Shown: piece after piece, positions 51,367-63,640 of the stretch
Layout: every line of letters starts with the position of its first letter
Numbering within the stretch: position 1 is the stretch's first letter
The notes under the pieces: generated by a model
What the model was told of the DNA's origin: nothing
Databases searched by the model: none
What the model saw: the letters and a program-made list of their open reading frames with translations, nothing else
Program-made: the position numbers and the translations under genes
DNA from: Opisthorchis felineus
Lineage: Eukaryota; Platyhelminthes; Trematoda; Opisthorchiida; Opisthorchiidae
Assembly: GCA_004794785.1 (NCBI GenBank)
Contig: SJOL01006494.1
Span: 923,188-987,187, forward strand
Reading direction: 5' to 3'
Length of the DNA stretch: 64,000 nucleotides

Positions 51367-54300
51367 GAAATCTAATATATACGTCATCCAGGTTATCTAC
51401 TCAGGACATACTTGCAGTAAGTAGGCTTTTCTGTGTTTTACGGCGAAAATTTCCTTTGAGTCATCAGTCTAACGAGTATAAAATATAATCAGATGACAAT
51501 GCAAGGATATGGAGATCACGTATAAGATGGTCATGTAGAACACGCGAACCTGCTTTAGATATCTCTGATAACTCAGGAATGCAGGTATGTGAACTCCTGT
51601 CTGGTTTGGCCGAAAATAATACGTTATCCTAAAAAGAGAACGTTTCTGTTCAACCAGGAACAAAATTTTAGATCGTGAGAGAATCCCGAATAGGATCGAA
51701 AAATCCAGGAACATAGTATGCCATACTCCAGGATGGGTGGCTACGAAGAGTGGAAGTTGCGATACGATAAACGATTTTACTGAAAACTGATAAACGCCGT
51801 TGAGTCTGTTTCCACACACAAAAAACAGTGCAGCAGCACCGAGATTTAATTTCACTGTTTTTCTTTAGAAGAAACGCAGCGATAAATTGACGCGTCGTGC
51901 TCTCTGGGGCCTGGAACCACCAGTGTGAGTTTGGTAAGTTTGCACAGTTGCACGTTCTGCAACTCATCTTAAGAAGATTCCCATCAATGGTTAATTATTT
52001 ACAGAGAGATTAAAGCTTCGTCCAACTTCTAACCACCGAAATCCCTTTCAAACGAAGGACCATTATGCACTTCGAGCAGCTCTCCCTGCCCAACTTATAC
52101 CGGTTTGCTCCAACTTAGCACCGCTAGCTGATGAATTTCACTCAGGGTAATTTAGAATCATAGGGGAAAGCAAATACACGTGATTTGAAATTCAGCACCT
52201 AGCGAATAGCCCATCTTCAAACAAGTTCACTTTTGTTGGTCCCATTCACCCACAGTGTATGTGTCAGACTAATAAACGACACGAGTACTAACCAGCAGAC
52301 AAAAAGAGGGGTACCAGATAGCGGTACACCTTTAGTAACGTTAAAAGCGATGGGAAATTTTCTAGACTGTCGTGTACTATACCTTTGTAGAAGTCCAAAG
52401 TTGTCATATGAACGTGGTGTTCATCGGTCTGGAACAGTCAACAGTAATAGTAATGTAGACTGACCTGACCGTAGGCTCCCCGCTGCAGCATCAACTGATG
52501 CACGTGCAAATGTTTGTAATCGCTTCGTTTTGCCGAATACATTCTGCCGGACCAATTGAAATGTGGTCAACAGAGTTCAGATATTACCAACCAAGTGGCT
52601 AACCAAGTGGCAACCAAGTGGCAACCAAGTGGATTTACTGACGATCACTAAGACCAACTACATTTTACCGGGATTCCTTCTACGAGGACAACTTGTTTTT
52701 TATGGCATTATAAGCCTAGTTATTGATTTGATTATATCGAGTCGGTGTGGTGTGAGATGTCGCACGACTCGTAGAAAGTACAGATAACTGCATCAGCATT
52801 CTTTCCTGAAAACACGGATGCTGAGTGGATTAGGACTAAGAGTTTTCATGTAACGTCTTCCTGTTACTTTTAATTCTTCCATAGAAACAGTTCCTCTTGT
52901 CGAGCCGCATTCATCCTCAAGGTAGGCCATTTGCAGATTCAAGCGACCATCATCCATCCCTGTGGTGAAACGAACAGTTATACAACATGATTATGATCAT
53001 GATCACGACAGCTGACAGAACATTTCAGCACAAACTCGACCATGTGGATGACCTCTACAAGATGGTCGGGTGAATCGCAAAGTGCACAATTGATGCCCTC
53101 CATTTATCGCACAAAGCAATGACTGAATGAAGCTTTGAACAAAAACAGCCAGGAAGAAACTTTTTTAGGTTAATAAAACAGGCTGACATACCAGCTCATC
53201 AAATAAACTGTGGTAGTGGCAAGAAGGCTTACATTTTATACCACCAACCTTGGAAAATTACGTGTCTTCCTGGCAAAAAAGCATTGAATGAATTGGAATC
53301 AGAGCTGGAGTGAAGATAGGGTGCATTCGGTAAACTGAGTACTTGTGTGATATATGTAAGTGGTTCGTCAGCTACGATGCGATGAACTGCTTTACTTCTA
53401 TACTCCTGAGTGAATGGCCAGTGGATATTGGGTGAAAACTGCATCGGGAGCGTTTCCGTGTTTTCGAAAGGTATGTCATCATTGGGCAGTCAGATACTCG
53501 TCCAAAAAATACGAGAACTGAGTCGTTTATGTTGCTTTCGTTTTCAAAAATAGTACAGTGAGCCTAGAAAGCGCTTGTCAACTTAACTAAGCCTTGAATG
53601 CATTATCTTGCCCTACAATATCCTTTTCATACTATATCCTCGTGACTTAAAATAGCTTCCTATGACAATCTGCCTTTTGACATGGTTGGAAAATTCATAG
53701 GGTTCATTTGCCCCTGCTTGCATTGTAGGTTTAAGTTTAAATAACGCTATATTGAACGCATAGACAGTAAAATACAGGAAAGTGTTTAGATTTGTTTTCA
53801 GATGATGATATCATTCTTAATTTCTCCAGGGATATACTGTCGATATCCTTCATTCCCGAAGTCTAAGTGAGAAAACTTATTTGAACTTATGGTTCTTGTT
53901 CAAACGGAGCTTCATAAATTCACTGAAAAAAATCGACATCCTTGTTGGTGGTGCTCAGTTCCTAGCCCAGTCACTGATAAATTTACTAAGCTTAAGGGAT
54001 AATCACCATAGTTTGCTGAACTCTAGATTCTGGTCTTTAGAATCCACTTTTGATCTGGAAATTTCGAGGTTAAAATCTGTCCCGGTGCAAAGGTCACAGT
54101 AAATTTTCGGTTGTTCCTGGCGCTGGGTTTCAGTTGAAAGCGGGCAAATCACACGGTTAAAACAAAAGGGACGAGATCATAATGACTGGGTTTCTGAAAC
54201 ACCGAAACGAGCAGGGTACCACAATGAACTAGGAGGTTGCTATAAGAAATCACCTGATTTGTGTGCTTTTGACCCACAGGATGTGACCAATCTTTGATTA

Positions 54301-57300
54301 ATTTATCCACCAATGATTGTGCTTTTACTTCTTCTTTACTTCCAGAATGGGGCTGGTTATTTTAGTATCCGTAACCTAGGTTACATTATGAGCAATGAAG
54401 ATGTTGGATACACCGACACACAAACTGCATAAGGACAGCCTAGCTCACGACTGGTCTCTACTCATTTAGATCTCTAGAACCAAGTTGTAAGGAGATCTCC
54501 GACTACACACCGGTCGTACAGGATTCGGATACATGGGGAAATTTAAAACCGACCAATGACTTTTAAGGTGAAGTTATTCTAAACTTCATAAGGCTGGAAT
54601 TTTGAAGAACCAGCCTGGTCAACTGTTTCTAAGTTCACTGAATATCCTGCATCCATCGAGTTTAGTTTTCTCATGGTGTTGCGCATTATTTTTAGGCTAC
54701 ATTGGAATATTTATGCACCATTTACCGGTTTCAGTTATCCATGTCATATACGACATTGAGGACAGAAACCCTGTCTATAGCGTCGCTTCATTAGTAATTA
54801 ATGACACAAGGAGCGTTTGGTAACATTTAGCTGAAAGTGGGAACCAAGGAGTCCACAACGTAGCAGCATAAATATAGGAAGACAATACTCATGAGAGTAG
54901 TGGCCAGGAAAGAACACTGAGTACTTATTGCAAAGAAAATCTCTTTTTCTTAGAGAAGACAAACAAAACACACTGCTTACAACCTAGGAAAACATTGAAA
55001 TAAACTCATCTGAACATCATGTCTGAACAAGATGCAATTAGTTAAATTGACTCAAGATCCTTTACGAAGGTCAATAATCACAAACCCGCAGTATGGGGAC
55101 AGCTGCAGGTTCGCTAGGCCAGGAGATAACAGCATCCCCGCTGCTGAGATCGGTCACGAGCCGTGTCTTCTGTGATACCTAACCGAGTAAAACTATAACA
55201 TTCCAACTTCACGTGAGAGATTTCGAGTAAATACTAATGGGCAAAAACAAAGTTAAGAGCAGGTTTTTTATCAACTAGTTATTTTGATCAGTAGCAAAAT
55301 AGTCGGAATCCCAAAGGACAGAAGAAGCAGGGTTTGACTGGTATCCAACCGTGCTCCAGCGCTAGCACAGCTAATCACGCTAATCGGGCAATTCAACAGA
55401 GACTAGGCATGTGTGCTTATCATCTCCACTTGTTCATTTCGGATACACGCCTTTTAGTCATATGAAGTACGTTCATAGCTGTTTTGGACATAGATAAACG
55501 AGATATTGATCGATATTCTGCCTAGGACAGTCACCTGACCAACGCTGGAAGACTACTGAGCTACAGTGAGATAATGCAGATTGACCACTGTGGCTTTACA
55601 GCTGTCTTCATTTTTGTTCCTGTTGGCCTCACTGCTCTCGTGCGAGTGTCCTGTATGTACCAAGCTCTGAGGGGAAACATCTGAACCTCATCCCATTGAT
55701 TGATTTTGCGTGATGAGAACTATTTGGTGAGTCACACGTAATGGCAGTTTGATGGGCTTTTTCCTGTTATTGAAGCCTTCATTGCTTCGTATGTATTTGA
55801 GATGGTTTAGAATTGCGTAGGCCGCCCTAAGAAAGGTGTTCAGAACCCACAACATCACACTTGACTTTAGCCACCGTGACTCCGCTTTGCCACATCATAT
55901 TCTGCTCGACAAGAAATTTTTGACAGCAAGGTTTTGCATTGGAGAACATCACCTTCTGTGGTAGAAAATGGTTGGGTATGTGTCCTGTTAATTATGAGAA
56001 CAATGTTGGGAAATTTCAAACCATCGATTCGTCTGGGTGTTCCAGGTTACCAAACCAATGGCAAAGTTAATTAGCCAAGAATCTTGGCGATGACCCCAAG
56101 GATCCCTTGGTAGACCGCACATATGATTAATGGTATCCGGTAGCTGTCGAGCCGGCAGTGGTCGTTGGCTTTGGGAATTAACGTTAATTCACACGAAGCC
56201 ACGCACTAGGAAGAGCTGATCAGAGGATGCCGATCATATCAATGAGTCGTGTGCAGGCCACAAGTAGCCAGCCTTTGTTTCAACAAATGTTTTGAAACTT
56301 TCCTCAGAATATTCTTCTGGTGGATTTTTACCTAACTTGTACGCTGGATCCCTCAACGATGTCCCACCTTGTGTGATCGACTATGGTTTTACGTAATACA
56401 GCAACCTACTTGCAGAAATTTAGAAGGCATTACAGTACTTCTAGTGGAGGTATCCAGTAACTTTTCAAATGTGCGCAACTTTGCTCAAATCTTTCAGTAC
56501 AGTGTAGAAACATCCCCACATATTGTAGAACACGTACATTGTAATCATATGATTTTGATATGGGCTTGTCAGACCAACACATATAGATAATATAAAGGCT
56601 CAATAGATGAGCAGGTCAATAAAGTCAGTCATTAAGGTCGTCCTCTGATCCGAGAGATTGATGGGCCATGATAGGGCCAGCGCATCCAAGTGATGCTGCC
56701 GGTGACACAGGACCAATTACCACAGCCGAACTGTAGCTGGTTCGGTTTTTGCAAATGCACTTTGTGAGGCGGCCTTGGAATGAACTGGTGACACTCAGTA
56801 GGTTTCACCGAACGGTTTATTTCAACGATTAGCGTCAAGCAGAGGCAGCAGTCACACTATTCACGTGGTTCATCCTATTGAACCACGGAAAATATGGGTA
56901 AAACTATTATTCCAATACTCCCACAGCTCTGGAGTCGGTCATCACACTGTTTCTTACACTCTGTTGAACGGACAGTTCAAGACTAAATTACACGTTCGAT
57001 GGTACATCAGACACCAGCTAAGTAGCCTCACTTGTGTATGCACTAATAACAGTTCTTACCGTGGTACAGAATAGTTTGCAGTTATTACGTGCACCACGTA
57101 TCATATAAATACAATGCAAAAAATGGAATAAGTCAAAGGTGAATTATCGTTTGGGCATGACTGGTAAGAGTTCCTGAGTGAAGGTCTGGAAGCGGGACGT
57201 GTTTTCTCTGCGATCTAACTGCTACATGTGTTCCGTAAATGTCCGTGAATTTGTGGAGTTCGGTTGTCTTCCTCCCCTGTGCGCACTCGTTTGTGTGCCG

Positions 57301-58232
57301 CGTCGAGTTTCATGCGTATTTATTGTGTGCAATGTGAAAAGAGAGGTGACCATTACTGTTTGACAGTTGCACAAACTTGAAAACAACTTGACTTGATGTG
57401 GGTGAGGGTCGTAAGCCTGCCACGTAATACAGGTGGTAGCCGCGTAAACAAAATGGATAGGAAATTGCAGTGCACTTGTTATCGGTCAAGGCTGAAAGTG
57501 GGACAGGATTTTGTCACGTGAGTTGTGTGTTTGTGGAACAAACGAGACGCGTGATCTAGTGAGTGCAGATCTACTGGACAAATTAGGCGAATTTTCTCGA
57601 AGGAACAAGAGAGTGACCGTCACAAAATAATACAAGACAGTAGAATATTGCCTACGGTCATTTTGGGGCATTTCGCGACAGTTTCGACCACTGACAATTC
57701 GTTGGTCTCTACTTGCCCCTGGAGAAAACTTTAATGTGCCTCTTGATGATTTTGCAAACAAAACCCTAAAATGCACCGATAAGCATTTGATGGTCACAAA
57801 ATCTCATCACTCTTCGTTTGCAACTGAACCTTCGGCTATCGACGCCGTAGCTTCACGAGAAAACTGTCTTAAATCTGTGGGTACACCTAGGAGCTCCCGG
57901 ACTCTCTACACTGATTCCTCTGCTGCCCTTACAAGCGCAATTTAGTGGTCCAGGGGTCCGGCTGCAAACTAAAGTCCTAAGGTGTTCCACAGAGTTGCCT
58001 CAGCAGTTCTGAACTATCGAACAGTACACCGGACAAGGGCAGGATCTGGATTGAAGTGAGTGGCCAAGAAAGGTTGACAGTCAAGCATAAGGTCATCGCA
58101 TTGGTACCTTATGGCCATTTGTTTCGTCTGACTCCATGGTTGTCTACCAGGAGGAGGAACCCGGGTAGTGAAGCAGCATCTAATGCTTCTAAAACCCTGG
58201 GAGATAATCGGTGATCAATGCAGAGCTAAAAA
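51367..58232. other. Long stretch without recognised genes
   Basis: The longest frame is 128 codons on the - strand (51469-51855), hydrophobic and Phe/Leu-rich without a recognisable domain. AGCTAATCACGCTAATCGGGC near 55370 resembles a short piece of SINE-like family 1. No other gene or RNA recognised. Confidence 0.4.
52589..52632. repeat. Minisatellite of AACCAAGTGGC units
   Basis: Four near-perfect tandem units: AACCAAGTGGCT once, AACCAAGTGGC twice, AACCAAGTGG once. Replication slippage is the simplest origin. Confidence 0.85.
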
Positions 58233-58410
58233 GAAGCTCGAGATAGCTCAATGGTTAAAGTCGGAGGGTCCGTGGTTCAAACCCAACCTCGGTGTCTCGG
58301 CTGCTCCTGTCTAGGCTTGGGCAACTCGGCAGTACCTCAGCGTCGTGCTTAATCGAGTGGAATGGCAGCTAGGCCTCAAAAGGGTGCTACAGCTGAACGA
58401 TTAATTATTT
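58233..58410 (+). repeat. tRNA-derived SINE (family 3)
   Basis: Begins CTCGAGATAGCTCAATGG. TAGCTCAATGG (58242-58252) fits the Pol III A box and GGTTCAAACCC (58274-58284) is an almost ideal B box, about 30 bp apart. A tRNA-unrelated body follows (CTGCTCCTGTCTAGGC, GCAACTCGGCAGTACC, AGGCCTCAAAAGGGTGC) and it ends near GATTAATTATTTTT. The anticodon arm is too short and the 3' end does not pair as a working tRNA acceptor stem, so I call it a SINE and not a tRNA gene. A single copy in this window. Confidence 0.65.
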
Positions 58411-59639
58411 TTATATTTAGTTGGGCCCATGCACAGTTGTATTGAAAGTTATCCCTCTGGTGATCTGAAGGAGCTCACGCAGATACTGAGATCTCAAGCG
58501 AATACAACTTTGTCTGGATAGGAAAGTGGTTGATTCCGAATAAAAGTACCCACTGCCGGGTTGGTTGATGTGTGTGGGAAGCCATGTCTGAAGAATATAT
58601 ATTATTATTTTTGGCTACTGCTTGTTTATCCAGTAGTAGCTCGGGAGCAACCGGCTGCAGTAAATGTGGAATCGTCCAAAGTCCACAAACGGAAACCTAT
58701 AGTTGCCATGGCCTATATCACCATACACGAGTTCTGTATTCGAGGTTCGGAAACTCGGTGGCTGCTTATCGATGGTGCCAAGAATGCGGGGAAGAACAGC
58801 TTGGTCGGCTGGTATCAGAGTTGCGATAAAAATAGGGGAACGATGTCTAAGAAGCGGGCACGAAGTGGCAATTTTGAGCGATGAAACTTTTTGAATCAGT
58901 TTTGTGGTGCAAGAAAAATGCGCCGATGGATGGGATCTAGAGAATACTGATCGCAAAATGAGAGTTCAGGGGGATAAAGATTTGATATTTAAGAAGGATG
59001 GGAGGCATAATAATTGGTGTATATTTGCTTACCAGTCTTGCTGTATGCAGCAAGTAATACCATCCTGTAGCACTTGTGAACTGCTATTTTTCCTGCTCAG
59101 TATCATCTCCTTTTATCCCTGTCAATATTGGTCGCATTACTGTACAAAGTTTATCTTGCTCAAAGACACACACAACCTCCCTTTTCGGGCTCAACGGGAT
59201 TTTGCGCCTCTTCTGAGTGACTGTTGCTTTGGATGGTGTTCGAACAATACTGGCTATCACTAGCTTCCAACGTGAACAAAAATGTTGGCTGCGAACACTG
59301 GATCTATCCGTTCACACCAGTGAATTAATATTGCGCCTACGGGATGCTGAGATACCAGGAGAGTAGAACCTTCTCTTTGTGGTGCAGTGGTTTAACGGAA
59401 TACGGACCTGTGGGATTTCCTGTTGCGAACTGTAAGTCAAGGTCTCCTTGGATTGATTTCCTTGTGACTTATATCTGACTGAAATTAGTAGTTGGTTTTG
59501 TCCTTTAGAAAATCCTTAGGGCAGTTAACCATCGCATAACTGATGAGCCCGCCTTATTTCGTTTTGTTCTATTTCCCCGCTAGTTCAGCATTCCCAAAGC
59601 TCTTACGCGCACTTAGTCCAATGTCTCATTAGTTCAGTC
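58411..59639. other. Non-coding stretch before the second Gypsy element
   Basis: Should contain the 5' LTR and primer-binding site of the element that starts at 59640, but I could not identify either. No clear TGTAA...TTACA unit matches downstream sequence. A tRNA-like GTGGTGCAGTGGTTTAAC lies near 59380. Frames of 107-119 codons at 58561-58884 and 58904-59263 show no domains. Confidence 0.35.
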
Positions 59640-60221
59640 ATGTCTAATGAGGACGAACTCAAAACTGACTTGGGTGAAAATGCTGTTCACGTCAAACTCC
59701 CAACTTTTGGCGTTAACAAACCTAGAGTTTGGTTAATTCAACTGGAATGTTGCTTCCAATTCCGCCGTATTACCTCACAACAGACCATTGCTTCGTATGT
59801 GGTTTCTCGGTTTCCCACTGAAGTCTCCGCCGAGGTTATTGACGTAGTTGGTCCCATATCAGTATTGAATCCCTAAAACACTCTCAAGTCAGCCATAATC
59901 AAATGGACATCAGCCTTTGATAAGGCTAATCTCCAAAAGCTGCTTTCAGGAGTCGAACTTGGCGATCGCACGCCATCGCGACTTCTGCTGCACATGCAAA
60001 TTTTGGTTTTCGGCAAGTCGTTTGACGAGTCGATTTCAAAGCAACTGTGGGCGCAATGTCTTCCTTTGAATACACTTGAGATATTAGTAACCCAGTCTGG
60101 TGTTCCGCTATCCTCACTCGCGGAGACAGCAGACAAAATTCATGAATACTTCTCAGACCGCTTACTTGCCTTGACCTCGCCAAAACACTGTCAGTCCAGC
60201 GATAAACCTGTTCTGGCTTGA
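59640..60221 (+). pseudogene. Gypsy gag (capsid) with one stop
   Basis: Starts at an ATG (MSNEDEL). VKLPTFGVNKPRVWLIQLEC fits the 'LPPFW...P..WF.QhE..F' opening of flatworm-type Gypsy capsids. A TAA at 59874-59876 interrupts it, but the same frame continues with LKSAIIKWTSAFDKANLQKL and GVELGDRTPSRLLLHMQ, the 'R...LQ.LL...ELGDR.PSQLLR.M' capsid core. Then come LWAQCLP and ETADKI, the 'LFLQRLP...LA..ADKh' end, up to TGA at 60221. A normal gag packages element RNA into particles. Apart from the stop the frame is unbroken for 194 codons, so decay here is milder than in the LINE. Confidence 0.75.
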
Positions 60222-60420
60222 CTCGATCTGATGCAAACAGGGCGGTTACCACATTGAAAGAGGCTACCACATCTCACAAGTCCCGAGCAAATTACCGTGG
60301 ACCGCGCTCCTCATCACGGCATCACAGCGGCTTTTATTTTTATCACAACAAGTCCAAAGACAAGGCCTTGCGTTGTACACCTCCGCGTGCCCATGTGTCC
60401 TCCAACCAGGGAAACCAACT
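60222..60420 (+). pseudogene. Gypsy nucleocapsid-like segment
   Basis: In the frame of 60218-60517, FYFYHNKSKDKALRCTPPRA resembles the zinc-binding 'C.YH..hG..A..C..PC' segment found after the capsid in this group. The first and last cysteines are replaced (F and R), so zinc binding is unlikely. One frameshift separates it from gag and another from the protease. Confidence 0.5.
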
Positions 60421-60459
60421 GGCCAGTCGTTACTGGCAACAGCTGCCTCTGGCCAGTCA

Positions 60460-60788
60460 CCCAGTCGCCTCTACCAAACACTCATCGGACCACCATCGAC
60501 GCTGGTGCGGAACTTAGTGTTATTCCTGCTGGAACCTTTAAACACCAGTTTTCTGATCTGCTTACAACTTTACAGGCGGTCAACGGCACTCGCATAGCTA
60601 CTTTCGGTCAGAAGTCACTGACGCTTAACCTTGGTCTTTGCCGTTCATTTCTCTGGATTTTCACTGTTGCCGACGCACAAGTTCCCATCATCGGCGCTGA
60701 TTTTCTCACCAACTCTTGTTTGGCCGTCAATATTAGAAGACAGAATCTTCTGGACTCTTTAACATCTGTTTCCGTCTCATCGGTTTAG
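60460..60788 (+). pseudogene. Gypsy aspartic protease (retropepsin) domain
   Basis: In the frame of 60297-60788, TTIDAGAELSVIP holds the active-site D-[T/S/A]-G-A motif (DAGA here; the usual Thr is Ala). VNGTRIATFGQKSLTLNLG fits the flap and strand region, and VPIIGADFLTNSCLAV fits the 'PhhGhDFL' second loop near the C-terminus. The domain is full length and free of stops. Retropepsins work as dimers to cut the polyprotein. The frame ends at 60788 and RT follows in another frame about 90 bp on. Confidence 0.75.
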
Positions 60789-60849
60789 GCCAACGCCTCG
60801 TTATACCCACTCGACATACACGTCGCCCGCGCTTCAGAGATCTACTCGA

Positions 60850-61205
60850 TTTTACGATTTACTTAAAAAGTATCCCAGTTTGCTGAAGCCGTCTTATTCG
60901 GCCTCGAGTGTGCCACGCTTAGTCAAACACCACATATCGACCACTGGTCCTCCTATTCATCCTCGCCCTCGACGACTACACCCGGAGAATCTTCGTATCG
61001 CCAAATATGAGTTTGACCAAATGTTGCAACTCGGGATTATCCTGCCTTCAAATTTGTCTGGCTTCTGCACTACATTTGGTCCCAAAAAATCCACTGGTGG
61101 ATGGCGACCGTACGGCGACTACCGAGCACTCAACTGTCGTACCGTTCCTGACAGTTACGCGATACCGCATACTTATCATTTTGCACTGGAATTGCAAGGT
61201 AAACC
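60850..61205 (+). pseudogene. Gypsy reverse transcriptase, N-terminal third only
   Basis: In the frame from 60880, [20 protein letters not shown] then [18 protein letters not shown] fits the RT entry (H.I.T...P.....RRL.P......+.E...Ml..GII.PS.S). [17 protein letters not shown] then [10 protein letters not shown] fits the 'KK..G.WR.C.DYRALN..T..D.YPIP+' block with one Cys-to-Tyr change. The frame reaches LELQGK and then runs directly into integrase sequence. The palm with the catalytic Asp residues is absent, so this is a deletion remnant. Confidence 0.8.
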
Positions 61206-61890
61206 ATTTCACGAGCTGGCCCATGGCCATTCCGATCAACGATACGTCAGTTGAAAGTTTTGCTGGGATTTTGTCGACAACTGGATTGTTATATTCGGTT
61301 TACCCGCTACTATCACCACTGACCGAGGTCCACAATTTACGTCAACACGTCTACACTACCCCAAACGGTTACTTGGTACAGATCACTTCCAAAACACCGT
61401 GCGCCATCCGGCGGCCAACAGCATGGTTGAAGGCCTTCATCGACAACTCAAGGCATCACTGATCACCTTCTCTAGCGCGCACTGGTCAAAATGTCTCCCG
61501 CCTACTATTCTCAATATGCGCAATACTGTTAAAGAAGACTTGGGTTGCACAGCTTCCGAAGTCGTTTTCGGCACTACCTTATGCCCTCCCTCCAGGTGAA
61601 ATCATTATCGACCGTTCAGCTACCGGTGAAACGGATCTCAATTCCTGCGCTTGCCATATTTGCCGATACACGTGTGACATCCGTCACTCAGCAACCCGAC
61701 AAACCCCCAATCCCATTCAAGTACATCTCGATCTTGCTACGTGTGATTTCAGTCCATTCTCAATGGACTCTCTTAATCAGTGAAGTCTCATCGTCTAACA
61801 GGATAATAAATACAGAAATGACACCAAATGGAAACATCTGGTCTTTTACGCTCATTTCAGTATGCAGTCAGCGAAATAGCACGTTTTCCA
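61206..61890 (+). pseudogene. Gypsy integrase, catalytic core and tail
   Basis: Begins [20 protein letters not shown] in one frame ('RWP.A.Ph.D..A...A'). It shifts into the frame of 61255-61599 with VIFGLPATITTDRGPQF and RHPAANSMVEGLHRQLKAS. The second Asp and the Glu of the D,D-35-E triad are both kept with exactly 35 residues between them. The first catalytic Asp lies in the deleted part. KEDLGCTASEVVFGTTL matches the core end. After a shift near 61587, PGEIIIDRS... and HLDLATCDF continue, and DNKYRNDTKWKH (about 61803-61840) resembles the GPY/F tail with stops. Confidence 0.75.
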
Positions 61891-63299
61891 ACCTACGGGT
61901 CGGAAAACGCCTTTTTAGATCTGACAGGTTCTAAGATTTTAACCAGCCAGTGACTGTGCTTGTGATGATAGGATCCACATGTTGATAAGTTTGGGCGTCA
62001 AGACACACATTATTTATGTTCACCCAGCAGGACAGTTTATGGAGTCTGCCGTCTGGTTGGAAGCACTGCTCGCAAAAAATGCAAACCGTTTCTTGTTGCC
62101 GTTAGTATCCACTCCACTCCCTAAGAAGGCACTGATGATATTACCTCGGTTGGTGATAAAGCGTTCGCTATCAAATTTCTCAACTCGGCGAATAAACCAA
62201 TTACCATTACCGTTAATATCTTGTGAATGCTCTGTATATTTGTTTATTATGTGGATGTGTCCTTCTGGTCGGTTGGCTCACTTTCTCACTGCATCTATTT
62301 TTAGGACTGTCGAACTTTTCGAATGCCCATATCTAATCGGACTGCCAAAATAAACGATAACTTTTGGTCTGTGGGATTATGGTACGGAACAGTATCAGTG
62401 TGTGACTGCAGCACTACTCGTTTCCGGTACCTACCCAGGACGGATTTGCATCTCAGCACTGCAGTGCAGACTGCTAGGTCAAGTTAATTGCTGGTTCAGC
62501 GCCTTAAGCATATACTATAGGCAACAGCATTTCTACGGAAAGCTGTGGCAGTCAGGACACTGGATGAAGCATGCAATCGGTATGTCCAATGAGAGGATCC
62601 AGGCACCCAAAGGCTGGACAGCTGAAGTCCTCAGGTAGATATCGTGATCCAGTAGTTGTTTGTTCATACCTATGGAGCAAAACTAGCAATTCTTCTATCA
62701 GTTTCGTCATTGACCCGATTATCAATCCACTGATTCTTGAATAACTTGAAGTTTCATGATGGCGAATAGCCGGAGCTGCGCATGCCATAGCTATACAATG
62801 GGATCAACTTTCCTAACAAGAGAATATGGCACGGTCTAATGTCCATGTTGTCCCTTTAAGCCGAATTGCTTGTTTCCCCACTCAAGGCGCAACTTCCATT
62901 TGGCAAGCTGACTATTGTGGTGCGTTGTACCTTGCTTTTGCTCGCATTATAACATTAGGCATTTCGTCAATTGCATATACGTTTTTTGTTTGAATACGAA
63001 AAACTACAAAAACGCGCATTTGTACAATTTAAACACAATACAAGTGTGGTCACGTGCTTCGACTTTCTCTTCTGACTTCGCTCGCGCTTACAGCTGTCAT
63101 TCGCGAGTTTCATGTGCCAACTCTGGTACCAAAACATTTCAGACTATCTTCGGAGTTTGTTATGTGTGAGAGCTGTTCAAAAGAAAACCCCTGGATATCC
63201 ATTATAGGATTATTATTTATTCGCTGACCTTGGCCAAAGGCGAACTATTTTAAAGAGAACAATTCTTAGTGAGTCTGTTCCATTTGACCCTCTTTATTA
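61891..63299. other. Stretch without recognised genes
   Basis: The 3' LTR of the upstream Gypsy element is expected here but not identified. The 124-codon + frame at 61979-62353 has no recognisable domain. No RNA gene seen. Confidence 0.35.
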
Positions 63300-63640
63300 T
63301 TGTATGCTCAATGTAGTGTTATTACTTTTATTTCTTTGCCACACACTCCTGGTAAAGTAGCTTTTTGGGTAGCCGCACCACTACAACGCCATCTCAGTTA
63401 GGATGATGTCGTCTTCTGTCTTCGTGAACTGAAACAGGTGACTTTGGGCCATGTCTTCGGCTAGCAAGCTTGCGCTTGTATATTCTGGTTGCAAAATTCT
63501 TTCCAGTCTGACTAACATAGTGACAGTCACAGTCGTTATGTTGAAGTTTGTAGATCGGGTTTTTATCTTATTTACATTTAGCCTTCCCTTTGGATTCGAA
63601 AGGGTTATACTCATTCTGTACACAGACTTTAGAGCACATG
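63300..63640 (-). pseudogene. GIY-YIG endonuclease relic, second Penelope-like element
   Basis: The - strand frame from 63559 down reads PIYKLQHNDCDCHYVSQTGK then NFATRIYKRKLASRRH. This matches 'hYKh.C..C...YVGQTGK.L.TRh.EHK.A.RR+', with the YIG Gly changed to Ser. It goes on to a TGA at 63394-63396, after which the same frame reads DGVVVVRLPKKLL. Since the family has NWDG here, the stop sits exactly at the conserved Trp. Further traces to about 63300 are weak. Upstream (to about 63640) a KDK-like lead-in precedes it. It is on the opposite strand and of a different subtype from the relic at 30.8 kb. Confidence 0.65.

Larger units (their letters stand above)
59640..61890 (+). mobile_element. 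Degenerate, internally deleted Ty3/Gypsy element
   Basis: gag, nucleocapsid, protease, the start of RT, then the integrase core and C-terminus follow in Gypsy order on the + strand within 2.25 kb. Intact elements need about twice that. The RT palm and YXDD box, RNase H and the integrase zinc finger are missing at a junction near 61200. LTRs were not found. It is a different copy from the element at 3.2-3.9 kb; whether it belongs to the same family cannot be judged, because the overlap is only the poorly preserved integrase tail. Confidence 0.8.

Noticed and set aside
51469..51967. Overlapping 128- and 99-codon minus-strand frames, hydrophobic
   Set aside because: No recognisable membrane-protein family. 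A short resemblance to 21.9 kb (GAGTTATCAGAGA) is too small to build on.
52589..52632. CRISPR-like array
   Set aside because: The units are directly adjacent 10-12 mers without spacers: a minisatellite.
58236..58310. Functional tRNA gene
   Set aside because: The A and B boxes are present, but the anticodon arm and acceptor pairing are not those of a tRNA, and a long SINE body follows.
58411..59639. 5' LTR and primer-binding site of the second Gypsy element
   Set aside because: Compared by eye with 61.9-62.7 kb; no shared long word or matching TG...CA ends found.
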